From an uncultured Bacteroidota bacterium (GTDB lineage Bacteria > Bacteroidota > Bacteroidia > Flavobacteriales > Flavobacteriaceae): 51,647 nt of DNA. The notes below the pieces were generated by a model. The model saw nothing but the letters and a program-made list of their open reading frames with translations, made no database searches and was not told the origin of the DNA. The DNA lies in NCBI GenBank assembly GCA_902619855.1, contig CACNGE010000008.1, forward strand, positions 1 to 51,647. The letters run 5' to 3'. The stretch's first letter is position 1; the number at the start of each line of letters is the position of its first letter. A program made the position numbers and the translations under genes. Shown piece by piece: positions 26,712-39,550 of the stretch.

Positions 26712-27413
26712 GTGATGAAAAAAAACATAATCAAGTTATTATTAGTCCTTTTTTTGGTTAGCTGCTCAGCACCCAAAAAAAACATGCAAGTCGAAGTTTT
26801 TGTAAAGGACTTAAAAAAGGGAATACTTCACCTCGAACGAGTGCAAGACAGCATTTTGGTTGCAGTCGATTCGGTACAAATCACCAAAGAAAAACCCATT
26901 ATTTTGGAAGCCGACTTGAATCATCCTGAACTGTTTTATATTCTTTTGGATCGAAACAAAGCTGATGACTTTGACAATCGTATACCATTTTTTGGAGAAG
27001 CTGGTAACATATCAATCTATACAACTTTGGATGGTTATGTCACAAAAGCTGAGGTTGTTGGTTCGCCAACACAAGATATTTTCAATTCATACAACAAAGT
27101 TATCAGTCAGTTTAACAATGAGGAACTCGATCTGTTAGCAGCCTATTTGCAAGCGCAAATAAGCCAAAATAATGACAGTTTGGCATTACTTGAAAAGCAA
27201 TCTGCTAATCTAGCTAAGAGAAAAATTTTATTTACTGCAAATTTTGCAGTAAACAACAACAACAGTGTTATTGCTCCTTATTTGGCTTTATATAACTTAA
27301 CGTCTGGTTCCATAAGTCTTCTCGACACAATCGCTGCCTCGATGTCCGATGATGTTCGAAACTCCAGTTATGGAAAACAGTTGAGGGATTATTTGGCAGA
27401 TGCTGAAAAATAA
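26712..27413 (+). CDS. DUF4369-domain lipoprotein
   Basis: This exported lipoprotein of 233 residues has a signal peptide ending in the lipobox LVSC, followed by SAPKKN. The body matches the DUF4369 beta-domain (ILHLERVQDSILVAVDSVQI, FGEAGNISIYTTLDGYVTKAEVVGSPTQDIFN). In Bacteroidota this domain is often the N-terminal half of TlpA-like thiol-disulfide oxidoreductases. Here the thioredoxin domain is absent and only a helical tail follows, so redox activity is not expected. It is the last gene of the plus-strand run, ending 11 nt from the convergent manA stop. Confidence 0.85.
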   Translation: MMKKNIIKLLLVLFLVSCSAPKKNMQVEVFVKDLKKGILHLERVQDSILVAVDSVQITKEKPIILEADLNHPELFYILLDRNKADDFDNRIPFFGEAGNISIYTTLDGYVTKAEVVGSPTQDIFNSYNKVISQFNNEELDLLAAYLQAQISQNNDSLALLEKQSANLAKRKILFTANFAVNNNNSVIAPYLALYNLTSGSISLLDTIAASMSDDVRNSSYGKQLRDYLADAEK

Positions 27414-27424
27414 AATGATGCTAG

Positions 27425-28390
27425 CTAAATGGTAATCATCAATACTTTTGAATGGTTTGCCTGAATCGTAAATGAACTCAAACAGGCAGGTAGTAAAACG
27501 GTTGATCCAAATGGAAGTTGATAGGTATTGTTGTCCACAATGATTTCGTTGTCTCCATCCACAGCCATCAAAACAACAAACGAGTCCAACTCATCCATAT
27601 TGATACTCACTTCCCCCTCCAAGGGGATAATGTCTGTTTTGAAGTAAGAAGAATTCACCATGGCATTTCTTTGATTGGGCTTTTGATCATATTTCACTTT
27701 ATGATCATCACGCTTCGAGAAATCGATTGCATCAAGGGCGAGGGATGTGTGCAACTCTCTCGTGTTCCCATATTTGTCCTTTCGATTCCAATCAAAAATG
27801 CGATATGTTACATCTGAGGTTTGTTGAATTTCTGCAAGTAAAATTCCAGCGCCAATAGCATGAACAGTTCCTGTTCGAATAAAAAATGTATCTCCACTGT
27901 TTACATTTTCGTAGTGAAGTAAGCTTTCGATCTGATCATTTTTGAGATATTGTTGATATTCATTCTGGTCAGTGTTTTGAGAAAATCCAGTGATGAGTTT
28001 TGATCCTGCATCAGCATACATAATGTACCACATCTCATTCTTACCAAACGAATTGTGACGCTCTTTGGCGAGCTGGTCACTGGGATGTAATTGAACAGAC
28101 AAGTCTTTTTGTGCGTCGATATACTTGATGAGGATGGGGAAATCGTTGCCAAAACGATCGTAAACAGACTTTCCTACAAGATCGGCTTTATAAGTTTCTA
28201 TGAGCTCTTTTAGTTGTTTGCCTTCAAGAACACCATTTGAGACAACTGACTCATCACCCGAAACAACTGACAATTCCCAGCTCTCCCCAATGCCTTCGCC
28301 TTTAAAAGATTTTTTTAGATAGCTGATCAATTTCTCCCCACCCCAAAGTCTTTCTTTGGAAATTGGTTTAAAAAAAAGTGGATATAACAT
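27425..28390 (-). CDS. manA: mannose-6-phosphate isomerase, class I
   Basis: ManA interconverts mannose-6-phosphate and fructose-6-phosphate, feeding GDP-sugar synthesis. The zinc ligands are visible in VQLHPSD and in KNEMWYIM (Glu), with HAIGAGILLAEIQQTSDVTYRIFDW further on, the class I cupin signature. At 321 residues it is the short Bacteroidota/Firmicutes-type enzyme. It is the last gene of a compact idi-queD-manA run, 2 nt after queD. Confidence 0.95.
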   Translation of the reverse strand: MLYPLFFKPISKERLWGGEKLISYLKKSFKGEGIGESWELSVVSGDESVVSNGVLEGKQLKELIETYKADLVGKSVYDRFGNDFPILIKYIDAQKDLSVQLHPSDQLAKERHNSFGKNEMWYIMYADAGSKLITGFSQNTDQNEYQQYLKNDQIESLLHYENVNSGDTFFIRTGTVHAIGAGILLAEIQQTSDVTYRIFDWNRKDKYGNTRELHTSLALDAIDFSKRDDHKVKYDQKPNQRNAMVNSSYFKTDIIPLEGEVSINMDELDSFVVLMAVDGDNEIIVDNNTYQLPFGSTVLLPACLSSFTIQANHSKVLMITI

Positions 28391-28392
28391 TA

Positions 28393-28800
28393 CTACCCTT
28401 TGTAGTTTACGTAATTTCTTGGTGTCTCATAAAGGGTCACTTCCAATTGCTTGTCAGAAGAAATGTGAGGACGAAGCTTATCCCAAATCACAACAGCAAT
28501 GTTTTCAGCAGTCGGATTCAGATTCTTAAACTCTGGCACTTGCTCATTTAGGTTTTTATGATCGAAAGCGTCCTCAATCTCTGCTTTGATAAGGTCTTTC
28601 AGTACTTTCATATCCATAACATAGCCTGTTGATTTGTCGATTTCGCCTGTGATATGCACGATCAGCTCGTAGTTGTGGCCATGGTATAAGGGGTTGTTGC
28701 ACTTGCCAAAAATCTTTTCATTTTTAGCATTATCCCAATCAGGCCTGAAGAGGCGATGAGCAGCGTTGAAATGTGCCTTACGGCTGATGGTTACAATCAT
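28393..28800 (-). CDS. queD: 6-carboxy-5,6,7,8-tetrahydropterin synthase (QueD/PTPS family)
   Basis: QueD makes 6-carboxytetrahydropterin, a queuosine precursor, from dihydroneopterin triphosphate. The 135-residue protein has the three zinc histidines in HFNAAHR and HGHNYEL, the catalytic Cys in FGKCNNP, and the conserved Glu in VTLYETPRNY. The preceding idi gene overlaps its start by 4 nt. Confidence 0.93.
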   Translation of the reverse strand: MIVTISRKAHFNAAHRLFRPDWDNAKNEKIFGKCNNPLYHGHNYELIVHITGEIDKSTGYVMDMKVLKDLIKAEIEDAFDHKNLNEQVPEFKNLNPTAENIAVVIWDKLRPHISSDKQLEVTLYETPRNYVNYKG

Positions 28801-29318
28801 AAATTCTTTTTTAAATAATCATAAAACTTTGTAAAAATAATCACAAACCAAACAGTGTAATGTTCAGGGTGAGTGTCAATATCATTTTTGACGTCTTCTA
28901 AAGGCGTCCACTTCCAATCTGCAACTTCATCATGATTGATGTTTGGGCTATCTTCATAATACCCTATGAGTACATGATCAAACTCATGTTCGGTCAATCC
29001 ATTGTCAAAAGGTGCTTTGTAGATAAAGGAGATGATTTCTTTCAAGTCTGTTGTAAAGCCCATTTCTTCTTGCAAACGTCTAATACCTGCCTGAATATTC
29101 GTCTCTCCCTGTCGCTGATGACTACAGCAAGTGTTTGTCCAAAGCCCAGGGGAGTGATACTTGTGCCTGGCACGCTGTTGTAGCATCAATTCTCCTTTTT
29201 CGTTGAGGATAAAAACAGAAAATGCACGGTGGAGCACTGCCTTTTGATGTGCCTCTAATTTAGGCATCAACCCGATGGGATTGTCTTGCTCATCAACCAA
29301 TATAACTTGTTCCTCCAT
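28797..29318 (-). CDS. idi: isopentenyl-diphosphate delta-isomerase, type I
   Basis: Idi interconverts IPP and DMAPP for isoprenoid (quinone, carotenoid, undecaprenol) synthesis. The Nudix-fold enzyme of 173 residues has HRAFSVFILNEKGELMLQQR, the active-site Cys in WTNTCCSHQ, RRLQEEMG and the Glu-bearing GLTEHEFDHVLIG. The ATG at 29318 gives the normal N-terminus (MEEQVILVDEQDNPIG). The frame stays open upstream to 29426 but that stretch runs under the prfC promoter and start. Its stop overlaps the queD start by 4 nt. Confidence 0.94.
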   Translation of the reverse strand: MEEQVILVDEQDNPIGLMPKLEAHQKAVLHRAFSVFILNEKGELMLQQRARHKYHSPGLWTNTCCSHQRQGETNIQAGIRRLQEEMGFTTDLKEIISFIYKAPFDNGLTEHEFDHVLIGYYEDSPNINHDEVADWKWTPLEDVKNDIDTHPEHYTVWFVIIFTKFYDYLKKNL

Positions 29319-29386
29319 ACAGACACAATCAATAAACAAAAATACAAATAATCGCTTTGAGAAAATGGAAATACCAAAAAAGCAAA

Positions 29387-29394
29387 TACTTTTG
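29387..29394 (+). promoter_or_regulatory. -7 element TACTTTTG of prfC
   Basis: TACTTTTG is a perfect TAnnTTTG match with 7 nt to the prfC ATG. The nearest upstream TTTG is 27 nt away, too far for the normal -33, so only half the promoter is convincing. Confidence 0.45.
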
Positions 29395-29401
29395 CATTCG
29401 A

Positions 29402-30988
29402 ATGAATTTTGAAACTGAAATCTCAAGACGACGTACCTTTGGCATCATCTCTCACCCAGATGCTGGAAAAACCACCTTGACTGAAAAGCTTCTACTCTTT
29501 GGTGGAGCGATTCAAGAGGCAGGTGCTGTAAAGTCCAATAAGATAAAAAAAACAGCAACAAGCGACTTTATGGAAATTGAACGTCAGCGTGGTATTTCTG
29601 TCGCAACATCGGTTTTGGCATTTCACTACAAAGACAAAAAAATCAATATACTAGACACCCCTGGTCATAAAGATTTTGCGGAAGATACCTTTCGAACCTT
29701 AACTGCAGTTGATAGTGTAATTGTGGTGATTGATGTTGCCAAAGGAGTTGAGGAACAAACAGAAAAGCTCGTTGAGGTCTGTCGGATGCGAAACATTCCT
29801 ATCATAGTCTTCATCAATAAACTCGATCGAGAAGGAAAAGATGCTTTTGATTTGCTGGATGAAGTAGAACAGAAACTCGGATTTAAGGTCGTTCCCTTGA
29901 GTTTTCCTATTGGTATGGGCTACGATTTTCAAGGGATTTACAATTTGTGGGAAAAGAGATTGCGTTTGTTTAATGAAGGGAATAAAACCCAAATTTCAGA
30001 CAGTATCGACTTTGACAACATCAATGACGCCAGTTTATCCGATCACATAGGTGAACAAGCAGCTGGCCAGTTGACAGAGGATATTGAATTGGTTACAGAG
30101 GTATATCCTTCTTTTGATCCTAGTGCCTATCTTAATGGTGAGCAACAACCTGTTTTCTTCGGTTCTGCTTTAAATAACTTTGGTGTACAAGAACTGTTAA
30201 ATACCTTTATTGAGATTGCTCCTCCTCCAATGGCCAAAAAAAGTGAGGAGCGATTGGTTAATCCCGATGAAAAAAATTTTAGTGGTTTTGTCTTTAAAAT
30301 TCATGCCAATATGGATCCAAAACACAGAGATAGGCTGGCATTTATCAAGATTGTTTCTGGCACATTTTTACGCAACACGCCCTACTTGCACGTTCGGCTT
30401 GATAAAAAATTGAAATTCAGTAGTCCAAATGCTTTTTTTGCAGACAGAAAAGAAGTTGTCTCCACCTCATTTCCAGGTGATATTGTGGGGATACATGACA
30501 CTGGAAACTTCAAGATTGGAGATACCCTAACCTCAGGAGAGGTGTTGCAATTTAAAGGCATTCCAAGCTTTTCGCCTGAGCACTTTAGGTATATCAATAA
30601 TGCCGATCCGATGAAGGCCAAGCAGCTTGCCAAGGGGATTGATCAATTGATGGACGAAGGAGTTGCCCAACTTTTCACCCTCGATCTCAATGGACGCAAA
30701 GTGATTGGGACTGTCGGAGCCCTTCAGTTTGAGGTTATTCAATATCGATTGGAGCATGAATATGGTGCAAAATGTAGTTACGAAAACCTCAATATTTATA
30801 AAGCCTGTTGGGTAGAGACTCCCGAAACCAACCACCCTGAATATATAGACTTTGCGCGTGTGAAATCAAAATTCTTGGCCAAAGACAAGCAAGAACAACA
30901 GGTGTTTTTGGCCGACTCGGCTTTTTCACTTCAAATGACAAAAGAAAAATACCCCGCCTTAGAGTTCCACGCGACTTCTGAGTTTTAA
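29402..30988 (+). CDS. prfC: peptide chain release factor 3
   Basis: RF3 is the GTPase that recycles RF1/RF2 from the ribosome. The 528-residue protein starts [20 protein letters not shown] with P-loop [13 protein letters not shown]. It continues with the switch region [16 protein letters not shown] and NKLD, then domains II and III typical of PrfC rather than EF-G ([20 protein letters not shown]). The ATG at 29402 matches the family; 15 extra in-frame codons upstream (from 29357) cover the promoter. It is divergent from idi. Confidence 0.96.
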   Translation: MNFETEISRRRTFGIISHPDAGKTTLTEKLLLFGGAIQEAGAVKSNKIKKTATSDFMEIERQRGISVATSVLAFHYKDKKINILDTPGHKDFAEDTFRTLTAVDSVIVVIDVAKGVEEQTEKLVEVCRMRNIPIIVFINKLDREGKDAFDLLDEVEQKLGFKVVPLSFPIGMGYDFQGIYNLWEKRLRLFNEGNKTQISDSIDFDNINDASLSDHIGEQAAGQLTEDIELVTEVYPSFDPSAYLNGEQQPVFFGSALNNFGVQELLNTFIEIAPPPMAKKSEERLVNPDEKNFSGFVFKIHANMDPKHRDRLAFIKIVSGTFLRNTPYLHVRLDKKLKFSSPNAFFADRKEVVSTSFPGDIVGIHDTGNFKIGDTLTSGEVLQFKGIPSFSPEHFRYINNADPMKAKQLAKGIDQLMDEGVAQLFTLDLNGRKVIGTVGALQFEVIQYRLEHEYGAKCSYENLNIYKACWVETPETNHPEYIDFARVKSKFLAKDKQEQQVFLADSAFSLQMTKEKYPALEFHATSEF

Positions 30989-31016
30989 ACTTTCAGAAGA
31001 TTTTTCAAAGTAGTTT

Positions 31017-31042
31017 AAAAAAATCCCGTCATTCGGTGGGAT
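31017..31042 (-). terminator. probable terminator of the rpoC-DUF3467 operon
   Basis: On the minus strand ATCCC...GGGAT forms a short stem followed by seven T, 9 nt after the DUF3467 stop codon. On the plus strand the same hairpin gains G-U pairs and could also stop prfC transcripts. Confidence 0.55.
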
Positions 31043-31050
31043 AATTTGAT

Positions 31051-31359
31051 TTATGCCTCTCCAGGGGGACCAAAATTTAATGGAATTGGAGGCTGTTCGT
31101 AATCCTTGATCTCACCATGCGCATTTTCAAAGCGATGAACATTATCATTCAGTGCCTTTAAAAAACGCTTGGCGTGCTGTGGCGTAAGAATAATGCGTGA
31201 GCGAACCTTGGCTTTTGGGGAGCCAGGCATGATATTGATAAAATCAACAACAAACTCAGAAACAGAATGATTGATGATTGCCAAGTTCGAGTAGGTCCCC
31301 TGTGCGGTTTCCTGATCTAACTCAATGTTAATCTCCTTTTTCTTCTTTGAATCACTCAT
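31051..31359 (-). CDS. DUF3467 family protein
   Basis: This 102-residue protein has the DUF3467 pattern: [36 protein letters not shown], then [20 protein letters not shown] and a Pro/Gly-rich tail. The family is small, of unknown function, and in Bacteroidota is found directly downstream of rpoC as here. The start overlaps the rpoC stop by 8 nt, so expression is coupled to RNA polymerase. Its conserved position suggests a link to transcription, which is inference. Confidence 0.88.
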   Translation of the reverse strand: MSDSKKKKEINIELDQETAQGTYSNLAIINHSVSEFVVDFINIMPGSPKAKVRSRIILTPQHAKRFLKALNDNVHRFENAHGEIKDYEQPPIPLNFGPPGEA

Positions 31360-34300
31360 TGCTACTCAAATTAAACTCCTTTTTGGCTAAAAGCTCTTCG
31401 TACTCATCAGTATAACCAACAATAATATCATTGTAGGCGCGGTTTCCTGTACCAGCTGGAATTTTATGTCCAACGATCACATTCTCTTTCAAACCCTCAA
31501 GAGTATCGACCTTACCACTCACAGCAGCTTCGTTCAATACTTTTGTTGTTTCTTGGAAAGATGCCGCAGAGATAAACGACTTTGTTTGAAGAGAAGCACG
31601 TGTAATACCTTGCAAAATAGGCGTCGCTGTTGCATTTACAGCATCACGAGCTTGAACAAGTGCCTTGTCATCACGTCTCAATATTGAGTTTTCGTCACGC
31701 AGTTCACGAGCAGTAACGATTTGACCTGCTTTGAAGTTTTCAGAATCACCGACTTCAGTAACAACTTTACAACCAAATAGTTGATCATTTTCAGTGATAA
31801 AGTCATACTTGTGAACAAGTTGATTTTCGAGGAAAGTTGTATCTCCCGAATCCTCAATTCGAACCTTACGCATCATCTGACGCACAACAACTTCAAAGTG
31901 TTTGTCGTTGATCTTAACCCCTTGTAAGCGATATACTTCTTGTACTTCATTCACGAGGTACTGCTGAACCGCCGATGGCCCTTTGATGTTCAGTATGTCA
32001 TTTGGTGTAATTGCACCATCTGAAATAGACATCCCTGCTTTAACAAAGTCATTCTCTTGAACCAAAATCTGATTGGAAAGTTTTACCAAATACTTTTTGA
32101 TTTCGCCAGTCTTAGACTCTACGATAATCTCGCGATTACCTCGCTTGATTTTACCAAATGAAACAACTCCATCAATCTCTGAAACAACAGCAGGATTTGA
32201 AGGGTTTCGAGCCTCAAACAACTCGGTAACTCTTGGAAGACCCCCTGTAATATCACCAGATTTAGCAGACTTGCGTGGGATTTTAACAAGGATTTTACCA
32301 CCCTTTATCGCTTCTCCATCATCAACCATGATGTGTGCTCCCACAGGTAGATTGTATGACTGAAGTGTGTTCTCTTTGTTGTCTTGAATCAATAGGGTTG
32401 GAATCATTTTCTTATCCCTTGTCTCAGTGATTACCTTTTCTTGGAAACCAGTTTGTTCATCAATTTCAACCTGGAAAGTCACACCTTGTTGGATGTTTTC
32501 ATATCCAATCTTACCAGAAAACTCTGAAACAATGACTCCATTATATGGATCCCATCGGCAAATCTCATCACCTTTTTTGATCTTTTTAGCATTCTTTACA
32601 GAAATGAAAGACCCATAAGGAATGATATTATTACTCAAAGTAATACCAGTGTTGCTGTCAACCAACTTGAATTCGGTTGTACGAGAAATAACAACATCAG
32701 CATCGTTACCGTCAGCATCTTTACCAGGGACTGTCTTCAGGTCTTCTAATTCAACCTTACCATCAAACTTCGCAATGAGTTTGTTTTCCTCTGAGACATT
32801 CCCAGCAATACCTCCTACGTGGAAGGTACGTAGTGTAAGTTGCGTTCCTGGTTCACCAATAGATTGTGCAGCAATCACACCAACAGACTCACCTATCTGA
32901 ACCATTTTACCATTGGCCAAGTTTCTTCCATAGCATTTGGCACAGATTCCTTTTTTAGCCTCACAGGTCAATGGAGAACGAACTTCAATCTTATCAATTG
33001 GTGAGTTTTCGATTTGTTTAACATGATTATCCAGAATTTCTTGACCAGCTTCGATGATCACTTTTCCGTCATTTGGATTAATAACATCAAATAAAGCAAC
33101 TCGACCAATTACACGATCCCCAAGTTTTTCAACAACTTCTTCGTTTTTCTTCAGTGATTCTACTGTGATTCCACGAAGTGTGCCACAATCCTCTGTGTTT
33201 ACAATAACGTCTTGCGCAACATCGTGAAGGCGACGTGTGAGGTATCCAGCATCAGCAGTTTTAAGTGCTGTATCTGCAAGACCTTTACGAGCACCGTGAG
33301 TGGAAATAAAATACTCAAGAATCGAAAGTCCTTCTTTAAAGTTTGATAGGATTGGGTTTTCAATAATCTCACCCCCTCCTGCAGTTGATTTCTTTGGCTT
33401 GGCCATTAAACCACGCATTCCTGTGAGCTGACGAATTTGCTCTTTTGATCCTCTCGCACCAGAGTCAAGCATCATATATACTGAATTGAAGCCTTGCTGG
33501 TCTTCACTGATCCGCTTCATTGCCAACTCTGTGAGAGTTGCATTGGTTGACGTCCAAACATCAATAACTTGGTTGTAACGCTCATTGTTGGTAATAAGAC
33601 CCATGTTGTAGTTAGTCATAATACCATCAACAAGACTGTTGGCTTCGTCAATTAATTTTTGTTTATCTGCAGGAATGATAATATCCCCAAGACTAAACGA
33701 AAGACCACCTTTGAAAGCAAAGGAGTATCCCATTTCTTTAATTTCATCTAAGAAAGCAGCAGTTTCAGGAACAGAAGTCACTTTTAAAATGTCACCAATA
33801 ATATCACGAAGTGATTTTTTTGTGAGAACTTCATTAATAAAACCTGCCTTTTCAGGAACAACTTGATTAAATAATACTCGACCAACTGTTGTTTCTATCA
33901 ATTGATTTGTCAACTCGCCATCCTCGTTAAAGTCTTTTGCTCTGACTTTTACGATCGCATTCAAATCAACAATCTTTTCATTAAAAGCAATGTTGACCTC
34001 CTCAGCGCTGTAAAAAGTTAAACCCTCTCCCTTAACAGGGTGGTCTTTGGTTGACTTTCTGGCTTTGGTCATATAATATAAACCCAATACCATATCTTGA
34101 GAAGGTACAGTGATTGGTGATCCATTTGCTGGATTCAAGATGTTATGCGATGCAAGCATCAGTAGCTGTGACTCTAAGATTGCCTCAGGACCTAGTGGAA
34201 GATGTACTGCCATTTGATCCCCATCAAAGTCAGCATTAAATGCAGTACACGCCAATGGGTGAAGCTGAATCGCTTTTCCTTCAATGAGTTTTGGCTGGAA

Positions 34301-35659
34301 TGCCTGAATCCCCAAACGGTGAAGTGTGGGAGCTCGGTTCAAAAGGACAGGATGCCCTTTAATTACATTCTCCAAAATATCCCATACAACTGGCTCGCGC
34401 TTGTCAATAATCTTTTTGGCAGATTTTACTGTCTTAACAATTCCCCTTTCAATTAATTTACGAATGACAAAAGGCTTGTATAGCTCGGCAGCCATATTTT
34501 TAGGCAACCCACACTCGAAAAGTCTAAGCTCAGGTCCAACGACGATAACTGATCGAGCTGAGTAATCTACACGCTTACCAAGTAGATTTTGACGAAAACG
34601 TCCCTGCTTTCCTTTTAATGAATCTGAAAGAGATTTTAAAGGACGATTGGCGTCAGATTTTACAGCTGATGACTTTCTTGTATTGTCGAAAAGTGAGTCT
34701 ACAGACTCTTGCAGCATACGCTTTTCATTTCGTAGAATTACTTCAGGTGCTTTGATCTCTACCAAACGCTTCAAACGATTGTTTCGAATGATAACTCTTC
34801 GATATAAATCATTTAAGTCAGAAGTCGCAAAACGACCTCCATCAAGTGGCACCAATGGGCGAAGCTCAGGTGGAATGACAGGAATAGTTTTCAAAATCAT
34901 CCACTCTGGTCGGTTCTCACGATTTTTGTTGGCTTCCCGAAAAGCTTCAACAACCTGAAGACGCTTTAAAGCCTCTGTTTTTCGTTGTTTAGATGTTTCG
35001 TTATTGGCTTTGTCGCGCAACTCGTATGAAAGTTCATCTAAATCAATTCGGCTCAATAGTTCGATGAGACACTCTGCACCCATTTTGGCAATGAATTTTT
35101 CAGGGTCTGTGTCTTCAAGATATTGATTGTCGGTTGGTAATTTTTCAAGAATATTGAGATACTCTTCCTCGGTAAGGAAGTCCATTTTTTGTACTGGCTC
35201 TCCTTCTTCATTGGTCGCTCCTCCTGGTTGAATCACCACATAACGCTCGTAATATATGATCATATCGAGCTTTTTGGACGGAAGTCCAAGAAGATATCCA
35301 AGCTTATTTGGAAGCGAACGGAAATACCAAATGTGTGCTACAGGTACAGTAAGGCTAATATGCCCTACACGATCTCTTCGCACTTTTTTCTCAGTTACTT
35401 CAACTCCACAGCGATCACAAACGATACCCTTGTATCGAATTCGCTTATATTTTCCACAAGCACATTCAAAATCCTTTACAGGACCAAAAATACGTTCACA
35501 AAACAGACCATCACGCTCTGGTTTGTGGGTACGATAATTAATCGTTTCGGGCTTTAATACTTCACCTCTCGACTCTGCAAGAATCGTTTCTGGTGATGAA
35601 AGACCAATAGAAATTTTGTTAAAACTGATGGGTTGCTTATTGTCATTAAATCTTGCCAT
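31352..35659 (-). CDS. rpoC: DNA-directed RNA polymerase subunit beta'
   Basis: This is the catalytic large subunit of RNA polymerase, 1435 residues. The N-terminal zinc finger ([20 protein letters not shown]), the bridging [15 protein letters not shown], the active-site Mg motif NADFDGDQM and the second zinc site ([13 protein letters not shown]) are all intact. The trigger-loop region follows at [23 protein letters not shown]. Length fits Bacteroidota, which carry extra lineage-specific inserts in the C-terminal half. It is 19 nt downstream of rpoB. Confidence 0.99.
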   Translation of the reverse strand: MARFNDNKQPISFNKISIGLSSPETILAESRGEVLKPETINYRTHKPERDGLFCERIFGPVKDFECACGKYKRIRYKGIVCDRCGVEVTEKKVRRDRVGHISLTVPVAHIWYFRSLPNKLGYLLGLPSKKLDMIIYYERYVVIQPGGATNEEGEPVQKMDFLTEEEYLNILEKLPTDNQYLEDTDPEKFIAKMGAECLIELLSRIDLDELSYELRDKANNETSKQRKTEALKRLQVVEAFREANKNRENRPEWMILKTIPVIPPELRPLVPLDGGRFATSDLNDLYRRVIIRNNRLKRLVEIKAPEVILRNEKRMLQESVDSLFDNTRKSSAVKSDANRPLKSLSDSLKGKQGRFRQNLLGKRVDYSARSVIVVGPELRLFECGLPKNMAAELYKPFVIRKLIERGIVKTVKSAKKIIDKREPVVWDILENVIKGHPVLLNRAPTLHRLGIQAFQPKLIEGKAIQLHPLACTAFNADFDGDQMAVHLPLGPEAILESQLLMLASHNILNPANGSPITVPSQDMVLGLYYMTKARKSTKDHPVKGEGLTFYSAEEVNIAFNEKIVDLNAIVKVRAKDFNEDGELTNQLIETTVGRVLFNQVVPEKAGFINEVLTKKSLRDIIGDILKVTSVPETAAFLDEIKEMGYSFAFKGGLSFSLGDIIIPADKQKLIDEANSLVDGIMTNYNMGLITNNERYNQVIDVWTSTNATLTELAMKRISEDQQGFNSVYMMLDSGARGSKEQIRQLTGMRGLMAKPKKSTAGGGEIIENPILSNFKEGLSILEYFISTHGARKGLADTALKTADAGYLTRRLHDVAQDVIVNTEDCGTLRGITVESLKKNEEVVEKLGDRVIGRVALFDVINPNDGKVIIEAGQEILDNHVKQIENSPIDKIEVRSPLTCEAKKGICAKCYGRNLANGKMVQIGESVGVIAAQSIGEPGTQLTLRTFHVGGIAGNVSEENKLIAKFDGKVELEDLKTVPGKDADGNDADVVISRTTEFKLVDSNTGITLSNNIIPYGSFISVKNAKKIKKGDEICRWDPYNGVIVSEFSGKIGYENIQQGVTFQVEIDEQTGFQEKVITETRDKKMIPTLLIQDNKENTLQSYNLPVGAHIMVDDGEAIKGGKILVKIPRKSAKSGDITGGLPRVTELFEARNPSNPAVVSEIDGVVSFGKIKRGNREIIVESKTGEIKKYLVKLSNQILVQENDFVKAGMSISDGAITPNDILNIKGPSAVQQYLVNEVQEVYRLQGVKINDKHFEVVVRQMMRKVRIEDSGDTTFLENQLVHKYDFITENDQLFGCKVVTEVGDSENFKAGQIVTARELRDENSILRRDDKALVQARDAVNATATPILQGITRASLQTKSFISAASFQETTKVLNEAAVSGKVDTLEGLKENVIVGHKIPAGTGNRAYNDIIVGYTDEYEELLAKKEFNLSSNE

Positions 35660-35678
35660 TATTCCTAAGCGAATTAAA

Positions 35679-38600
35679 TTATTCTTCTAAACGTATATCG
35701 AGTCCAAGACCCTTGAGCTCGTGCATCAAAACATTGAAAGACTCTGGTAGTCCAGGTTTAGGCATTGCTTCACCCTTGACTATCGTTTCGTATGTTTTTG
35801 CTCGTCCGACCACATCATCCGATTTGACCGTCAGTATTTCTTGTAATGTACTGGAAGCCCCATAGGCCTCAAGTGCCCAAACTTCCATTTCACCAAATCG
35901 CTGTCCACCAAACTGGGCTTTACCACCAAGTGGCTGCTGTGTAATAAGTGAGTATGGACCAATTGATCTTGAGTGCATTTTATCATCTACCATGTGTCCA
36001 AGTTTAAGCATATAAATCACCCCAACAGTTGCTGGTTGATCGAATCGTTCACCTGTTCCACCATCATAAAGATACGTATGTCCATATTGTGGAATACCAG
36101 CTTCATCAGATATTTTGTCAACCTGTTGGCTAGATGCGCCATCAAAAATTGGCGTGGCAAAACTTTTGCCTAGCTTTTGTCCTGCCCAGCCCAACACTGT
36201 TTCATAAATCTGACCAATGTTCATCCGGGAAGGCACCCCAAGAGGGTTGAGTACAATATCAACTGGTGTACCATCTTCCAAGAATGGCATATCTTCTTGA
36301 CGTACAATTCTTGCAACAATTCCTTTGTTTCCGTGACGACCAGCCATCTTATCTCCGACTTTTAGCTTACGCTTTTTAGCGATATATACTTTAGCAAGTT
36401 TTAAAATTCCCGCAGGTAGTTCATCACCAACAGAAATCGTAAACTTTTCACGTCGCAGTGCTCCTTGCAAATCGTTTTCTTTGATTTTATAGTTGTGCAT
36501 CAAGTTGTTGACAAGACCATCAATGTGATTATCAACAGTCCAAGTGCCACTTAACAAGTGTGCATAATCATCTACTGCATTTAACATTTTAAGCGTAAAC
36601 TTTTTACCTTTTGGTAAAACTTCTTCACCCAAATCATTGAATACGCCTTGACAAGTTTTTCCACTTAGTAGAGAGAATAACTTTTCAACAAGTAGCGATT
36701 TGAGTTCTTTGAATTTCACCTCAAATTGCTCTTCAAGCTCAAGTAACTCTTGCTTGTCTTGCGTTCGACGTCTTTTGTCTTTAACAATTCTAGTAAAGAG
36801 CTTTTTGTCTATAACAACTCCGTTGAGAGATGGTGGTGCTTTTAGAGAAGCATCTTTTACATCACCTGCTTTGTCACCAAAAATGGCGCGCAAGAGCTTT
36901 TCCTCTGGTGTTGGATCTGACTCTCCTTTCGGAGTGATCTTACCAATGAGTATATCACCCGCTTGAACCTCAGCACCGATACGGATCATTCCATTTTCGT
37001 CCAAATCCTTTGTTGCTTCTTCACTGACATTGGGAATATCATTGGTCAACTCCTCTTTACCTAGTTTGGTATCGCGAACTTCCATCGCATATTCGTCAAT
37101 GTGAATCGATGTGAAGATGTCATCTCTAACTACTTTTTCAGAGATTACAATCGCATCCTCAAAGTTGTATCCTTTCCAAGGCATAAATGCAACTTTCATG
37201 TTGCGTCCTAATGCTAGCTCACCTTTTTGTGTGGCATAGCCTTCACACAAGACCTGACCTTTTTCAACACGATCACCAACTTTTACAATTGGCTTAAGGT
37301 TGATGGTAGAACCTTGATTGGTTTTTCTAAACTTCACCAAAGGATATTCTTTTTCATCAGATTCAAAGCTGATCAGACGATCTTCTTCGGTAGAGTTGTA
37401 TTTGATTTTGATAACGTTTGCGTCAACATATGTGACCACACCATCATCCTCTGCATTGATCAATACCCTAGAGTCTTTTGCAACTTGACGCTCGAGTCCT
37501 GTTCCAACAATAGGTGCTTCTGGACGTAGTAGAGGCACTGCTTGGCGCATCATATTTGATCCCATCAAAGCCCTGTTCGCATCATCATGTTCCAAAAATG
37601 GAATAAGGGAAGCTGATATCGATGCAATCTGGTTTGGTGCAACATCCATGTAATCGACTTGTGATGGTTCGACGACTGGGTAGTCTGCCTCAGATCGAGC
37701 AATTAATTTATCGACGTTAATTTTTCCGTCTTTATCTTTTGGCACGTGTGCTTGTGCAAACAGTTTTTCTTCCTCTTCCTCAGCTGTTAGATATTTCATA
37801 TCAATGAAGTTAACAACACCATTTTTTACTTCACGATAAGGTGTCTCAATAAATCCTAAGTTATTCACCTTGGCGAAGACACTTAAGGATGATATCAAAC
37901 CAATGTTTGGTCCTTCAGGGGTTTCAATTGGACACATACGACCATAGTGGGTGTAGTGCACATCACGCACCTCAAATCCAGCACGTTCTCTTGAAAGACC
38001 CCCAGGGCCTAAGGCAGATAGTCGACGTTTGTGTGTAATCTCAGCAAGTGGATTTGTTTGATCCATAAACTGAGAAAGCTGATTGGTGCCAAAGAATGAG
38101 TTAATGACTGAAGATAATGTCTTAGCATTAATCAGATCAATTGGAGTAAACACTTCATTATCACGTACATTCATTCGCTCACGGATGGTACGTGCCATTC
38201 TTGATAGCCCAACACCAAATTGGGATGAGAGTTGCTCCCCTACCGTGCGAACACGGCGATTTGACAAGTGATCAATATCATCGATCTCCGACTTGGAATT
38301 GATTAACTCAATAAGATATTTGATAATAGTAATGATATCGTCTTTGGTTAAGACCTGCTTATCCATTTCAATATCAAGACAAAGTTTTTTGTTCATTCGA
38401 TAACGACCAACTTCACCGAGATTGTATCTCTGATCAGAGAAGAACAGCTTGTCAATAATCCCACGAGCAGTTTCTTCATCTGGTGGTTCAGCGTTACGCA
38501 GCTGCCGATAGATATGTTCAACAGCTTCTTTTTCTGAGTTTGTAGGGTCTTTTTGAAGTGTGTTATGAATGATTGCGTAGTCAGCAGATGCTAAATCTTC

Positions 38601-39491
38601 TTTATGGAGAAGAACAGTTTTTGCGTTTGCTTCAACAATCTGATCAATATGTTCTTTTTCAAGTATGGTATCTCTGTCAAGAACAATCTCATTTCTTTCA
38701 ATTGAAACAACCTCACCAGTATCCTCATCCACGAAGTCCTCAAACCATGTGTTCAAAACACGTGCGGCCAGTTTTCTACCCAAGACTTTTTTCAAGCCAG
38801 TTTTGGTGACTTTTACTTCCTCAGCTAGGTCGAAAATTTCTAAAATATCTTTATCTCTTTCAAAACCAATCGCACGAAAAAGAGTCGTGACAGGTAACTT
38901 CTTTTTTCGATCGATGTATGCATACATCACACTGTTGATGTCAGTTGCAAATTCAATCCATGACCCTTTAAAAGGAATCACTCTAGCAGAGTAGAGTTTT
39001 GTTCCATTTGCATGAAATGACTGTCCAAAGAAGACACCTGGAGATCTGTGCAATTGAGAAACAACAATACGCTCAGCACCATTAATCACAAAGGTTCCAC
39101 TTGGAGTCATGTAAGGGATTGTACCCAAAAACACATCTTGAACAATAGTTTCAAAGTCCTCATGTTCAGGATCAGTACAGTACAATTTCAAACGAGCTTT
39201 TAGAGGCACACTATAGGTCAGACCACGTTCGATACACTCAATAATGGAGTATCGTGGAGGATCGACGAAATAGTCGAGAAACTCTAAAACAAACTGATTC
39301 CGAGTATCGGAAATAGGAAAGTTTTCTTTAAAAGTGTTAAAGAGACCTTCGTTGTCACGTTCGTTTGATTTTGTTTCAAGTTGAAAAAAGTCTTGAAAAG
39401 ATTTGATTTGTATGTCCAGGAAGTCAGGATATTTAGGCGTGTTGATCGCCGATGAAAAATTGAGTCTTTCGGATGTTGTAGACATGAACAA
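35679..39491 (-). CDS. rpoB: DNA-directed RNA polymerase subunit beta
   Basis: This is the beta subunit of RNA polymerase, 1270 residues. Conserved blocks include [24 protein letters not shown], the rifampicin pocket ([33 protein letters not shown]) and [12 protein letters not shown] near the C-terminus. The rifampicin-pocket residues corresponding to E. coli Asp516, His526 and Ser531 are the sensitive type. An alternative ATG two codons later (39485) is equally possible. The gene follows rplL across a 110-nt spacer holding a large hairpin. Confidence 0.99.
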   Translation of the reverse strand: MFMSTTSERLNFSSAINTPKYPDFLDIQIKSFQDFFQLETKSNERDNEGLFNTFKENFPISDTRNQFVLEFLDYFVDPPRYSIIECIERGLTYSVPLKARLKLYCTDPEHEDFETIVQDVFLGTIPYMTPSGTFVINGAERIVVSQLHRSPGVFFGQSFHANGTKLYSARVIPFKGSWIEFATDINSVMYAYIDRKKKLPVTTLFRAIGFERDKDILEIFDLAEEVKVTKTGLKKVLGRKLAARVLNTWFEDFVDEDTGEVVSIERNEIVLDRDTILEKEHIDQIVEANAKTVLLHKEDLASADYAIIHNTLQKDPTNSEKEAVEHIYRQLRNAEPPDEETARGIIDKLFFSDQRYNLGEVGRYRMNKKLCLDIEMDKQVLTKDDIITIIKYLIELINSKSEIDDIDHLSNRRVRTVGEQLSSQFGVGLSRMARTIRERMNVRDNEVFTPIDLINAKTLSSVINSFFGTNQLSQFMDQTNPLAEITHKRRLSALGPGGLSRERAGFEVRDVHYTHYGRMCPIETPEGPNIGLISSLSVFAKVNNLGFIETPYREVKNGVVNFIDMKYLTAEEEEEKLFAQAHVPKDKDGKINVDKLIARSEADYPVVEPSQVDYMDVAPNQIASISASLIPFLEHDDANRALMGSNMMRQAVPLLRPEAPIVGTGLERQVAKDSRVLINAEDDGVVTYVDANVIKIKYNSTEEDRLISFESDEKEYPLVKFRKTNQGSTINLKPIVKVGDRVEKGQVLCEGYATQKGELALGRNMKVAFMPWKGYNFEDAIVISEKVVRDDIFTSIHIDEYAMEVRDTKLGKEELTNDIPNVSEEATKDLDENGMIRIGAEVQAGDILIGKITPKGESDPTPEEKLLRAIFGDKAGDVKDASLKAPPSLNGVVIDKKLFTRIVKDKRRRTQDKQELLELEEQFEVKFKELKSLLVEKLFSLLSGKTCQGVFNDLGEEVLPKGKKFTLKMLNAVDDYAHLLSGTWTVDNHIDGLVNNLMHNYKIKENDLQGALRREKFTISVGDELPAGILKLAKVYIAKKRKLKVGDKMAGRHGNKGIVARIVRQEDMPFLEDGTPVDIVLNPLGVPSRMNIGQIYETVLGWAGQKLGKSFATPIFDGASSQQVDKISDEAGIPQYGHTYLYDGGTGERFDQPATVGVIYMLKLGHMVDDKMHSRSIGPYSLITQQPLGGKAQFGGQRFGEMEVWALEAYGASSTLQEILTVKSDDVVGRAKTYETIVKGEAMPKPGLPESFNVLMHELKGLGLDIRLEE

Positions 39492-39550
39492 AAATGTATT
39501 TTTTACAAAATTAATACAGCATTGCTGCTAACGTTTATTTAAAAACGCAG